Both the position numbers and the translations under genes were made by a program. Of a stretch of DNA of 20,072 bases, positions 1 through 8,023 are shown piece by piece. Below the pieces are notes generated by a model. It searched no databases, was not told where the DNA came from, and saw only the letters and a program-made list of their open reading frames with translations. The stretch comes from Eggerthellaceae bacterium (lineage in GTDB: Bacteria > Actinomycetota > Coriobacteriia > Coriobacteriales > Eggerthellaceae), in contig JAGCZM010000112.1 in assembly GCA_017960005.1 (NCBI GenBank), forward strand, positions 1-20,072, given 5' to 3'. Positions within the stretch are counted from its first letter, which is position 1. Each line of letters starts with the position of its first letter.

Positions 1-297
1 CACGGTACCGAGCAAAACGAACAGACCGATATCGTCATAGGTGACCGGGATTTGCTGTTTGAGATAAAACTCCGCAAGCACGGTTTGACCGTCGTTGGCA
101 TAGATGGTGGTGGTTTCGGTATATTTGAACGACTCGGTGTCGGTGATGTCGGGCAGATCCTCGCACCATGCCTCGCCGATCTCGATGACGCCGCGCACGG
201 CATACACGCCGATGACGGCGACAAACACAAACAAAACGACAGCGACCCACATGCCGATATGGGCTTTTTTATGTCTGAGTTTGCGCCTGATTTTCAT
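1..297 (-). CDS. Class A penicillin-binding protein, N-terminal fragment (runs off window)
   Basis: The first 99 codons of a bifunctional peptidoglycan glycosyltransferase/transpeptidase; the rest lies beyond base 1. Seen in the sequence: a basic N-terminus (MKIRRKLRHKK), one hydrophobic membrane anchor at about residues 16-35, then an extracytoplasmic segment with TTTIYANDGQTVLAEFYLK and PVTYDDIG. These match the pattern just before the glycosyltransferase domain in PBP1A-type proteins (S/T-x-I-Y-x-x-D-G-x-x-L-A, then P-V-x-x-x-x-I). The catalytic glycosyltransferase Glu and transpeptidase Ser are outside the window, so activity cannot be judged. The ATG at 297-295 has AAGGAAAG at 312-319, about 14 bases upstream, a rather long spacing; no other in-frame start is near. 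It is divergent from the U32 gene. Confidence 0.75.
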   Translation of the reverse strand, partial: MKIRRKLRHKKAHIGMWVAVVLFVFVAVIGVYAVRGVIEIGEAWCEDLPDITDTESFKYTETTTIYANDGQTVLAEFYLKQQIPVTYDDIGLFVLLGTV

Positions 298-480
298 GAA
301 TAATCGGGTTGCTTTCCTTGCTTTTCAAAGGTCTTTGCCGGATGGTTTTCGTTTCGGTTCTTCCCGAAATTTCCCCGTATTTTTCCCCTCCGAACAACCT
401 TGGACACGCTGTAATAAAAGTCTTTTAACGTAATGGAATATACTACCATGAAACGCACTTTTGGTTACGAACGAGGAACG
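298..480. promoter_or_regulatory. Divergent intergenic region between the PBP and U32 genes
   Basis: This 183-base gap must hold promoters for both divergent genes. For the plus strand I see TATACT at 439-444 (good -10 match, no clear -35) and, alternatively, TTGGAC at 400-405 with TTTTAA 17 bases later at 423-428. If TATACT is used, transcription would start near 451, after the two upstream in-frame ATGs of the U32 gene (433 and 448), which favours the ATG at 481. No convincing promoter is visible for the minus strand, and I see no operator-like repeat. Confidence 0.3.
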
Positions 481-2922
481 ATGGCAAAACAAATGACATG
501 TGCCGAACTGCTTGCTCCCGCGGGCAATTTCACGGCACTTCGCGCGGCTGTTTGCGGAGGCGCAAACGCGGTCTATCTGGGGCTTGACAAATTCAATGCC
601 CGCCGCGGCGCGCAAAACTTTTCTCTCGAAACTTTCAAGCAGGCATGCGATTACGCTCATCTGCGCAATGTCAAAATCTATGTCACTTTAAACATCGCCA
701 TCCTCCCCGAAGAAACGAACTCCGCCCTCGAATACGCCCGTTTCGCTTGGATGTCCGGTGCGGATGCGTTTATCGTCCAAGACATCAGCTTGGCAAACGA
801 GTTGCGCAGGCAAATCCCCGATGTACGCATCCATATCTCCACCCAGATGAACACCCATAACGAAGCGGGCATCCGTGCCGCAAAACGCCTCGGCGCAAAA
901 CGCGTGACGCTTGCCCGTGAGCTTTCCTCCGAAGAGATAGCAAGGCTGTGCGAGGTTGCCCATAGCCTTGACATGGAAGTGGAAACCTTCATTCACGGCG
1001 CCTTGTGCGTATGCTATTCGGGGCAATGTCTGATGTCTTCCATGATCGGAGGAAGGTCTGCCAACCGTGGCATGTGCGCCCAGGCATGCAGACTGCCCTA
1101 CGATCTCAAAAACGAATCATCCGATGAGCCGCTTTCCTCCGAAGGAGAACATCTTCTTTCCCCGAAAGACCTCTGCGCCATCTCTCTTATCCCCCGCCTC
1201 CTTGAAGCGGGTGTCGATTCGTTTAAGATCGAGGGACGTATGAAGTCTCCCGAATACGTGCTCGGGGTGACAAGCGTTTACCGAGGCGCGCTGGATCGCA
1301 TCAAAGACAACCAATCGAAGTTTTATACCGAAGAAGATATCAAGAAGCTCTCGGAAGCGTTTTCGAGAGGATTTACGACTGCGTATGCGGAAGGTCATCG
1401 CGGAAACGACATCATGAGCTACGGTCGTCCCAACAACCGCGGCATCAATGTCGGACGCGTCACTTTCGTCTCAAGAAACAAGATATCGATCTCTTCCAAT
1501 GTCGAATTGTCCGCAGGCGATGTCCTCGAGTTTTGGACCCTCTCCGGAAACGTCACCCATGTCGTTTCCGAGTTCGAGCATGAAGGCAAAAACATCGTTT
1601 CTCTCCCCGTCGGCATCGAATCCAAATCCATGCGCGTGGGAGATCGCGTGTTTCGGGTAAGAAGCGCGCAAGCCGCCTTCGACGCTTTGCAAAACGACCC
1701 CCGCATCGGCGTGCACGCACACGTCACCGCCCGTATCGGCATGCCCCTTCATATCGAATTCAAACGAACAAACGACATAAGCGATGCCTCCGCTCCCAAA
1801 GGAACCTTTACCGGGGATATAGTCGAAGCGGCACGTACCAAAGCGGTTACCGAACAAGAGATTGCCGAACATGTGGGACGCATGGGTGCCGAAGACTATG
1901 TTTTGGAGAATATCGATATCGATTTGGACGAAGGTGTCGGCATCGGTTTTTCTTCTTTGCATGCGGCACGAAGAGAAGCTCTTGCGAATCTGACCGAAGC
2001 GATTCTTGCCGGTTATTCCAAGCAAATCTCTTCTGTCAAACCAGATAAAGCAAAAATGCCCGCCGCTTCCGTCCAAAAACCCATAATCGTTGCGTGGGCT
2101 ACCAATCCCGCCTGCGCATCTGTCGCTTCAAAAGCCGGTGCCGATACGATTTATGTCCCCGCCCTCAACGAAACACATCATGTTTTGGAGGGTCGTGCCG
2201 TATCTCGGGATGGCAAATATCCGACATCGTATATCCCCGCCATGCCTACCGTATGTCATGAGCAAATCGGCTCTTCCCGAGAAAACGTCGTCTCTTTTGA
2301 TCCGTGGAAAGAAACAAAACAGCCGGTGTTTGTCGATTCACTCGGCGATATGCAAAAAGCTTCGGAGATGGGCATACCCTTTGAAGTGGGACCCCATGTA
2401 CCCATCACCAACAAACTTTCTCTTGAGTTGGCGGCGTCCATGGGAGCGCATCGCGTCTGGCTTTCTCCCGAGCTCAACCTCAAGCAGATTGAGGAGTTGG
2501 GAGCCGATACGCCCGTCTCTTTGGGATTGACGATAAGCGGCAACCAGGAATTGATGATTACCGAGCATTGTCTGCTGATGGGCCAAGGCCCCTGCAACGA
2601 GCAATGCGCTTCCTGCACGCGCAGAACAAAACGACACGCACTGTGCGATCGCAAGAATTACGAATTCCCGATCGTTACCGACATATGCGGCAGAAGCCAT
2701 TTGTTCAACGGCATTTATCTGGATATCGTACCCGCCATACCCGAGTTACTCAAAGCAAACGTCAGCGCCTTTATGGTCGATACCACCTTGCTTGACGAGC
2801 AAAAGACAAAAGTCGCCGTGGAAAGAGCAAGGCGGGCACTCGATTTGGCAATCAAATCAAACGAGTCGCTTGCCAAACTGCCCCAAACAACTTCGGGACA
2901 TCTGTATCGCGGCGTGGTTTAA
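481..2922 (+). CDS. U32-family peptidase / RNA hydroxylation protein (RlhA/TrhP-like), 813 aa
   Basis: Member of the U32 (collagenase-like) family. Characterised bacterial members (RlhA, TrhP, UbiU/UbiV) act in prephenate-dependent hydroxylation of 23S rRNA or tRNA, or in ubiquinone synthesis, rather than proteolysis. The N-terminal domain opens with ELLAPAGN. The U32 signature at about residues 166-187 reads ETFIHGALCVCYSGQC, and C176, C183, C199 and C203 fit the Fe-S cysteine pattern of the family. SPKDLCAI and SFKIEGRMKSPEYV follow, then a small beta domain (about 320-420). The C-terminal half looks like a second, degenerate U32 unit, with a Cys group at 697, 705, 709, 712 and 722 followed by FPIVTDICGRSHLFN. 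The substrate cannot be read from sequence. Start: three in-frame ATGs (433, 448, 481); 481 is chosen because GAGGAA lies just before it and the domain begins right after it. The gene ends 4 bases from the convergent asnB stop. Confidence 0.85.
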   Translation: MAKQMTCAELLAPAGNFTALRAAVCGGANAVYLGLDKFNARRGAQNFSLETFKQACDYAHLRNVKIYVTLNIAILPEETNSALEYARFAWMSGADAFIVQDISLANELRRQIPDVRIHISTQMNTHNEAGIRAAKRLGAKRVTLARELSSEEIARLCEVAHSLDMEVETFIHGALCVCYSGQCLMSSMIGGRSANRGMCAQACRLPYDLKNESSDEPLSSEGEHLLSPKDLCAISLIPRLLEAGVDSFKIEGRMKSPEYVLGVTSVYRGALDRIKDNQSKFYTEEDIKKLSEAFSRGFTTAYAEGHRGNDIMSYGRPNNRGINVGRVTFVSRNKISISSNVELSAGDVLEFWTLSGNVTHVVSEFEHEGKNIVSLPVGIESKSMRVGDRVFRVRSAQAAFDALQNDPRIGVHAHVTARIGMPLHIEFKRTNDISDASAPKGTFTGDIVEAARTKAVTEQEIAEHVGRMGAEDYVLENIDIDLDEGVGIGFSSLHAARREALANLTEAILAGYSKQISSVKPDKAKMPAASVQKPIIVAWATNPACASVASKAGADTIYVPALNETHHVLEGRAVSRDGKYPTSYIPAMPTVCHEQIGSSRENVVSFDPWKETKQPVFVDSLGDMQKASEMGIPFEVGPHVPITNKLSLELAASMGAHRVWLSPELNLKQIEELGADTPVSLGLTISGNQELMITEHCLLMGQGPCNEQCASCTRRTKRHALCDRKNYEFPIVTDICGRSHLFNGIYLDIVPAIPELLKANVSAFMVDTTLLDEQKTKVAVERARRALDLAIKSNESLAKLPQTTSGHLYRGVV

Positions 2923-2926
2923 GAAT

Positions 2927-4885
2927 CTATGCAGTCGTTTTGGGAGCAAGACATTCGGAAGAAGTTCCGAAGAAAACCTCATACCAACACAAGAAGCAAT
3001 AGATGTTCCAGATACGCATCATCTTCAGTTTGGAGCGACCCTCAACCGTCGAGAAATCGGCGCTTTTGTGATCGTCAAGCATCCTCATCAGATACTCCGT
3101 ATTGAAAAACTTCTCCGCGGCAGGCGAAGTAAACGCCTCTTTGATACGCTCGTAATACAAATCGGTCTGCAGCCATACCGTCAAAGGCGTGATGAAAGGC
3201 TGCTTGGGCATGTTGGCAACCTTTTGCGGGAACCCGAGTTTGGATGCGGCAACACGCAAAGCGTATTTGCTGTGCTCATCGGTGACACGGCAGTTCGTGG
3301 GAAGCTGGACTGCGATATCCAATACCTTTTTGTCCAAGAACGGAACACGCAACTCAAGGCTGTGGGCCATGCTCATCTTGTCCGCCTTGAGGCAGATGTC
3401 ATAAGGCATATAGCTCACCATGTCGACATACTGGGTTTGGGTGATGATATCGATGTCTTGTTTTTCCGCCTCACGGAAATGAGGGGCCGCCCACTCCCAG
3501 GGCTTGCAGGGGCCGGCATAGTTTTTGAGGATATGGGGAATCTCATCCCACATGTAGTTCATGGAGGTGCGCTGATACGAACGCTCGGGACCGCCCGCTC
3601 CACGCATCAAGAACCTCCTTCCATGAAACGAAGGCAGCTTTTGTGCAATCGCTCCCGCGGCCGCTCTCATAAAACGCGGAATTTTGAAATAGCGCTCGAA
3701 CTCGTATTGGTCGTGATAGATCCAGTATCCGCCGAACAGCTCGTCTGCTCCCTCGCCGCTTTGCACGACCTTGACCTGTTTTGCCGCCAAGCTGCTCACG
3801 AAATACAGCGGGATGGCTGAAGGCGCACCCAAAGGTTCATCCATATGGTATTGCTCGGTCGGTACAATATCCAAAAACTCCTTCGCGTCGACCTTTATCT
3901 CAAAATTGGGAAGGTTTGCCCAGGACGCAAACGCTCTGCTGTCGGCCAGCTCGTCGAGTTTGATTTCGAAAGCGCTTTGGTTGTTGATTTTTTCCACCTG
4001 CTCCTCACAACCGATCTCGTAACCGACGCTGAATGTTTTGACGGCGGGAGCATGCTGCCCCATCGCATATGCCGCCAAACTGCTGTCGATACCGCCCGAC
4101 AAGAAACTGCCGATTTCCACATCGGCAATCTCGTGTGCCGAAACGCTTTCGTCAAAGGCATTATTGACGATATCGGCCCACTCGTCGATAGTCTTGGAGT
4201 CGTCGATCTTGTAGGTGATGTGATAGAAACACTCGATCGATATCCGTCCGTCTTTGTAAATCAGATAGTGGCCGGGAAGCAGTTTATGAACATCGGCAAA
4301 CATCGTCTGCGAATCGTTCATGTACTCAAAACACAGGTATTGCGGAAGCATTGCTTCGTTTAATTCCTTCTTAAACCCGGGATGGGCCAGAAATGCTTTG
4401 ATTTCGCTGCCATAGATGAGACGTCCCTCAAGGTGCTGGTAATAGAAAGGCTTGATGCCGAACAAATCGCGGGCACATACCAGCTGTTTGTTATTGTCAT
4501 CCCAAATCGCGATGGCAAACATGCCGCGCAGCTTCTCGAAAACTCCGACGCCCCAGGCTTCGTATCCGTGCACGATGACCTCGGTATCTCCCGAGGTGAC
4601 AAACTCATAACCCATGGATTGCAGTTGAGAGCGCAGCTCCATAAAGTTGTAAATCTCTCCGTTGAACGTCACGACGACGGAACCGGTTTGGTTTTTCATG
4701 GGCTGATGGCTTGTGGCTAAATCGATGATGGAAAGCCTTCTGAATCCCATGGCTATGTCGTCACTGACGAAATAACCCTCTTCGTCGGGTCCGCGATGAA
4801 TGATGCGATCGGCCATATCCTTGATGACGGCACTTGCCGTATCCATCGGATAATCAAATCCCCCAAAACCCACAAATCCGCACAT
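2927..4885 (-). CDS. asnB: Asparagine synthetase, glutamine-hydrolysing (AsnB), 652 aa
   Basis: Converts aspartate, glutamine and ATP to asparagine and glutamate in the cytoplasm. The N-terminal Ntn amidotransferase domain has the nucleophile Cys2 in MCGFVGFG, RGPDEEGYF, RRLSIIDL, FNGEIYN and GDTEVIVHGYEAWG. The synthetase domain has the PP-loop SGGIDSS (about 263-269), GEGADELFGGY and KADKMSMAHSLELRVPFLD. Length is slightly above the roughly 610-residue norm, partly from a short C-terminal tail. Start: an in-frame GTG at 4891 would give VSMCGF, but the nucleophile must be exposed by removal of Met1, so ATG 4885 is correct. It is the last gene of the GH2-galK-galT-asnB operon, 13 bases after galT. 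A place for AsnB in a galactose operon is unexpected; amidation of another substrate cannot be excluded, but all canonical AsnB motifs are present. Confidence 0.93.
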   Translation of the reverse strand: MCGFVGFGGFDYPMDTASAVIKDMADRIIHRGPDEEGYFVSDDIAMGFRRLSIIDLATSHQPMKNQTGSVVVTFNGEIYNFMELRSQLQSMGYEFVTSGDTEVIVHGYEAWGVGVFEKLRGMFAIAIWDDNNKQLVCARDLFGIKPFYYQHLEGRLIYGSEIKAFLAHPGFKKELNEAMLPQYLCFEYMNDSQTMFADVHKLLPGHYLIYKDGRISIECFYHITYKIDDSKTIDEWADIVNNAFDESVSAHEIADVEIGSFLSGGIDSSLAAYAMGQHAPAVKTFSVGYEIGCEEQVEKINNQSAFEIKLDELADSRAFASWANLPNFEIKVDAKEFLDIVPTEQYHMDEPLGAPSAIPLYFVSSLAAKQVKVVQSGEGADELFGGYWIYHDQYEFERYFKIPRFMRAAAGAIAQKLPSFHGRRFLMRGAGGPERSYQRTSMNYMWDEIPHILKNYAGPCKPWEWAAPHFREAEKQDIDIITQTQYVDMVSYMPYDICLKADKMSMAHSLELRVPFLDKKVLDIAVQLPTNCRVTDEHSKYALRVAASKLGFPQKVANMPKQPFITPLTVWLQTDLYYERIKEAFTSPAAEKFFNTEYLMRMLDDHKSADFSTVEGRSKLKMMRIWNIYCFLCWYEVFFGTSSECLAPKTTA

Positions 4886-4890
4886 GCTCA

Positions 4891-4896
4891 CACCTT
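4891..4896 (-). promoter_or_regulatory. Ribosome binding site that decides the asnB start
   Basis: AAGGTG on the minus strand, 5 bases before ATG 4885. The competing GTG start (4889-4891) overlaps this site, so it cannot be served by it. Together with the need for an N-terminal Cys in class II amidotransferases, this fixes the start. Confidence 0.75.
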
Positions 4897-4898
4897 AT

Positions 4899-6383
4899 CT
4901 ATTCGTTCAATGTCGCGATGAAGCGATTGAGCGCTTCTTCTCTGTTATCCGCATAACGAAACACATCGCAACATGCCAATATACGCTCGTATATGCCACC
5001 CACTTCGTTTTGCATAAATGAAGAAAACGCTTCTTCTTTCGTACGATTGTCCTCGAAGCGTATGGCCGCTCCGACTTTCTTCTCGAAATCCGACTCCGCC
5101 TCAAGCAAGTCTTCTTTTTCTTCTTTGATATCGAATCCTTCGGGCAATCCGTGCTCGTACATGTCCTCGAGGATTTGTTTTGCCCAGCGAGCATGCACGG
5201 CAGTCGGCCTCACCTCGACGAGTTTCCACTCAAATGCCTGAGGATCTTCCTTTTTTACGTAGGCCCTCGCAATGGCGTCCTCGCACATCGGCAACTCAAA
5301 CGACAAACGACCGGGCAAAATCGCTTTGCCCATAATCTCTATGAGGCCGATGTTTTCTTTTTTGATGTGATGGTAAGGCTCATCGACATGGAATATGCCC
5401 CAAGGACGTTTGCGAACGGCAAAATTGTTGCGCAATACGATATCGACGACATAACCGCGCTGTCCTTTTGCGACAAAAGACGCCTTATAAGCAATCGGAG
5501 TGACGCAGTTATGCGGTATTCCCTCGAAATCCAACCCGTAGGTTCCGTCTTCTTTCAAAGAGGCTTGGGCCTGCTCTCTCAGTTCGGCGGGCATACCTTC
5601 CAGCCCTTCGTTTCCGCAACCGTGGGAGAAGATTTGCGCATCCTCATCGTCGTATGATTGCCATTTGTCCAAAATAAAAGACGCCGCATCGGCAAGCGCT
5701 TCTTTGTCCGCGGCGCACAGACGTATCACCGCACAAGGCCAAGACACCACCCCGGCGAATACTCCTTTAAACGCTTCGGGAAGTCTGATTGTCCGAGAAA
5801 CGGGAGCCTTCATGAGAGCAAAAACGTGTTTGCCTCCCTGGTAGTGCTCATGGGAAAGAATCGACCCTCCCACGATGGGCAAATCCGCATTGCTCCCGAA
5901 GAAATATCCCGGAAAACAATCGATCAAATACAGCAATCGATCAAACGTGTTTTTGTCGATATGCATCGGTATATGGGACTGCGTGGATACGATGCAGTGT
6001 TCCTGGAAATACCGATACGGAGAGTAATGCAAACGCCACGGCATCCCGTCCATCGCGAAATAGTAACGCGGTTTTTGGGGATCGTAGTTGAGCGACTCTT
6101 GTGCGGCAAAACTCATGCCGGTTACTTCTTTGATGCCTTCGGCCACCAAGGCGGGTTTGCCGTTTAGCAACATCGGCTCGACCTTGGAAGACGTTGCCTC
6201 AAACCTTCCGGGCAAAAGCTCGTTTTCATCCCAACACAAGGAGCAACTCTCTTTGTCCGCACCGGAGGCATCGGCGATATCGCGAAGAGACTTTTCGGGT
6301 TTGGAGATGTTGACGGACAGCTCCAACTCACCGCATGAAGCGGCATAAGTCCATTCGATATTTTTCTTTTCGGGCACCCTCAT
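4899..6383 (-). CDS. galT: Class II UTP/UDP-glucose hexose-1-phosphate uridylyltransferase (GalT), N-terminally short
   Basis: Leloir pathway: transfers UMP from UDP-glucose to galactose-1-phosphate, giving UDP-galactose and glucose-1-phosphate. The class II signature FGSNADLPIVGGSILSHEHY is complete, with the catalytic HxH at about residues 178-180; YSPYRYFQEHCIV upstream and YHHIKKENIGLIE downstream are also family hallmarks. Length (494 aa) looks normal, but the distribution is odd. The protein begins at the EKKNIEWTYAASCGELE segment, which from family knowledge usually lies after about 110-150 residues. The second half carries extra stretches, one near LEGMPAELREQAQASL and a Glu/Lys-rich one near GFDIKEEKEDLLEAE. 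Start: ATG 6383 is 8 bases after the galK stop; a TTG at 6386 is also in frame, and neither has a strong ribosome binding site. Function is well supported; the meaning of the missing N-terminus is unknown. Confidence 0.88.
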   Translation of the reverse strand: MRVPEKKNIEWTYAASCGELELSVNISKPEKSLRDIADASGADKESCSLCWDENELLPGRFEATSSKVEPMLLNGKPALVAEGIKEVTGMSFAAQESLNYDPQKPRYYFAMDGMPWRLHYSPYRYFQEHCIVSTQSHIPMHIDKNTFDRLLYLIDCFPGYFFGSNADLPIVGGSILSHEHYQGGKHVFALMKAPVSRTIRLPEAFKGVFAGVVSWPCAVIRLCAADKEALADAASFILDKWQSYDDEDAQIFSHGCGNEGLEGMPAELREQAQASLKEDGTYGLDFEGIPHNCVTPIAYKASFVAKGQRGYVVDIVLRNNFAVRKRPWGIFHVDEPYHHIKKENIGLIEIMGKAILPGRLSFELPMCEDAIARAYVKKEDPQAFEWKLVEVRPTAVHARWAKQILEDMYEHGLPEGFDIKEEKEDLLEAESDFEKKVGAAIRFEDNRTKEEAFSSFMQNEVGGIYERILACCDVFRYADNREEALNRFIATLNE

Positions 6384-6391
6384 CAAAATCT

Positions 6392-8023
6392 TTATTGATT
6401 CTTGGAGTCATATTTGGCGACTTTGACATCAACCGAACCGTCCGTGGCCGAACGGGCAGCCTGTGCCGCGGCGATGGCAGCGACACGCGCATCGTATGCC
6501 GCTTTGGGATCGTTGCTTTCGGCGGCCTTCTTGGCGGCAACTTCCGCCATATGGGTTGCGTATGCGGCGGCATCGCTTAACACCTGAGCGCGGGTAACCG
6601 CGGATGTCGGTACAAAGCGCTCCTCTTCGGGCTCTTTTTCGGGAATGCCCGATATACCGGTCGCTTCCAGTTCTTGTGCGGAAGCCTCCTCGGTTGCCGG
6701 AGCAAACGCGGTGCCGGGAATGATGTATGCCGTGGCTCCGTTATGGTCTATATAGGCACGCTCAACCCGATTGTCTCCCGTCGGAAACATCGTATCGGTG
6801 ATGCGGCGATTGGTTTCGTCGGTAAATTGCTTGACGATGTCGTTGGGACAAAGCGCCATGATGTGGCCGCCGAATCCTCCCCCGTGCACACGCCATCCGC
6901 CCCATCCGGTCAACAGCTTGGCGCAGATGTCGACGATTTTTTGGGGCATGTTGATTTGTTTTTTGAACTCCTCATCGGTGTTTTCGTCAAAATCGACGAC
7001 GGGAGTCACGTTTTTGAGTTGCTGTTGCTGGGAATTGCAGCAGGCGATCATGCCCTGCGCAAAACTCTTCCATTCGCGGGTCTCGAGAGCGACCTTTTGC
7101 TTTTTGACACGTGCGGTCTCTTCGAAGAAATGTTTGGCGCGCAACGCGGGAAGCTCGCCCAAGGCACCGACAACCTCATCGTATCTGTCGTTGAACTCTT
7201 CACGAGGCACGTCAACCAAGCGCTCTTTCCCGAAATACTTCGCGACGGCAAACATGTCGCCGGGAACCGCGTCATATTGGTCGTTGTAAGCGGAGTGATC
7301 CAAACGCGAATCTATCAAAAGAGGAGTGAACTGAAACTTCTCGAAATTCAAATCGACGGGCATGACGATGGGCTGCTCGGGAGACGCGGGAGAAAAGTCT
7401 ATATAGACAACGCCGCCGAACGCGGAAGCGATTTGGTCTTGCGCTCCGCATCCTTTCCCGAAATACTCATGTTCGACCTCTACGGCCTCCGTCGCCAAAT
7501 CAAGCGGCTCCATCGCCGAAACGTAATCGGTATCGGGGTCGGTAACGGCACAACCGCTTCCGATTGCGCCGATAATCGAACCGAGCATCACCTCGAAAGC
7601 CGCGGAAGAAGAAACGCCCGCGCCTACCGGGATTTCGGAAGAAACGACCATATCGAATCCCGGCACGACACCGCGTTTTTTTGCTTTGGCAAGCATGCCG
7701 CGCACGAGTGCGGCGCTTGTGCCCTTCTCTTCTTCAACCGGTTGCAGATCTCCGGATAAATCGATGCCGACACGACCGAATTCACCCATCTCGACATTGA
7801 CAATATCGGTGTTGTTTATCGCCGCAAAACCGACGGTTCTTTGCGCCAGAGCGGCGGATATCACGCAGCCGCCCTGATGATCGGTATGATTGCCCGCAAG
7901 CTCAAGCCTGCCCGGAGCCGACGCCAATGCAAAAAACGGACGCTGCTCTTCCCCGAACGCCCCGACGAATGCCTCATACAATTGCTCGGGCTGCTCTGCG
8001 GTAAATCCAACCAACTCACTCAT
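6392..8023 (-). CDS. galK: Galactokinase (GalK) with long Ala-rich C-terminal extension
   Basis: Phosphorylates galactose to galactose-1-phosphate with ATP, the step before GalT. GHMP-kinase motifs in order: galactokinase signature APGRLELAGNHTDHQGG (about 36-52), ATP-binding loop PVGAGVSSSAA (about 132-142), catalytic Asp196 in CGAQDQIAS, and C-terminal GHMP motif HGGGFGGHIMA (about 380-390). The enzyme fold should end near residue 436. About 107 further residues follow, Glu/Pro-rich at first (PEKEPEEERFVP) and then Ala-rich and probably helical (VAAIAAAQAARSATDG). Galactokinases are usually about 380-430 residues, so 543 is long. Start ATG 8023 has AGAGGGGA 5-6 bases upstream and overlaps the GH2 stop as ATGA, implying translational coupling. 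galT follows after 8 bases. Confidence 0.92.
   Translation of the reverse strand: MSELVGFTAEQPEQLYEAFVGAFGEEQRPFFALASAPGRLELAGNHTDHQGGCVISAALAQRTVGFAAINNTDIVNVEMGEFGRVGIDLSGDLQPVEEEKGTSAALVRGMLAKAKKRGVVPGFDMVVSSEIPVGAGVSSSAAFEVMLGSIIGAIGSGCAVTDPDTDYVSAMEPLDLATEAVEVEHEYFGKGCGAQDQIASAFGGVVYIDFSPASPEQPIVMPVDLNFEKFQFTPLLIDSRLDHSAYNDQYDAVPGDMFAVAKYFGKERLVDVPREEFNDRYDEVVGALGELPALRAKHFFEETARVKKQKVALETREWKSFAQGMIACCNSQQQQLKNVTPVVDFDENTDEEFKKQINMPQKIVDICAKLLTGWGGWRVHGGGFGGHIMALCPNDIVKQFTDETNRRITDTMFPTGDNRVERAYIDHNGATAYIIPGTAFAPATEEASAQELEATGISGIPEKEPEEERFVPTSAVTRAQVLSDAAAYATHMAEVAAKKAAESNDPKAAYDARVAAIAAAQAARSATDGSVDVKVAKYDSKNQ

Noticed and set aside
481..2922. Secreted collagenase or virulence peptidase
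   Set aside because: No signal peptide, and characterised U32 relatives with these cysteines act in RNA or quinone hydroxylation, so the peptidase name alone is not evidence of proteolysis.
2792..3820. Long plus-strand open frame opposite asnB
   Set aside because: It is antisense to strongly recognisable AsnB coding sequence, has an Arg/His-rich composition typical of a shadow frame and shows no protein family features.
6674..7759. Plus-strand open frame of about 360 codons opposite galK
   Set aside because: It lies fully within the galactokinase gene, whose motifs are clear on the minus strand; the antisense product has no recognisable domain or ribosome binding site.
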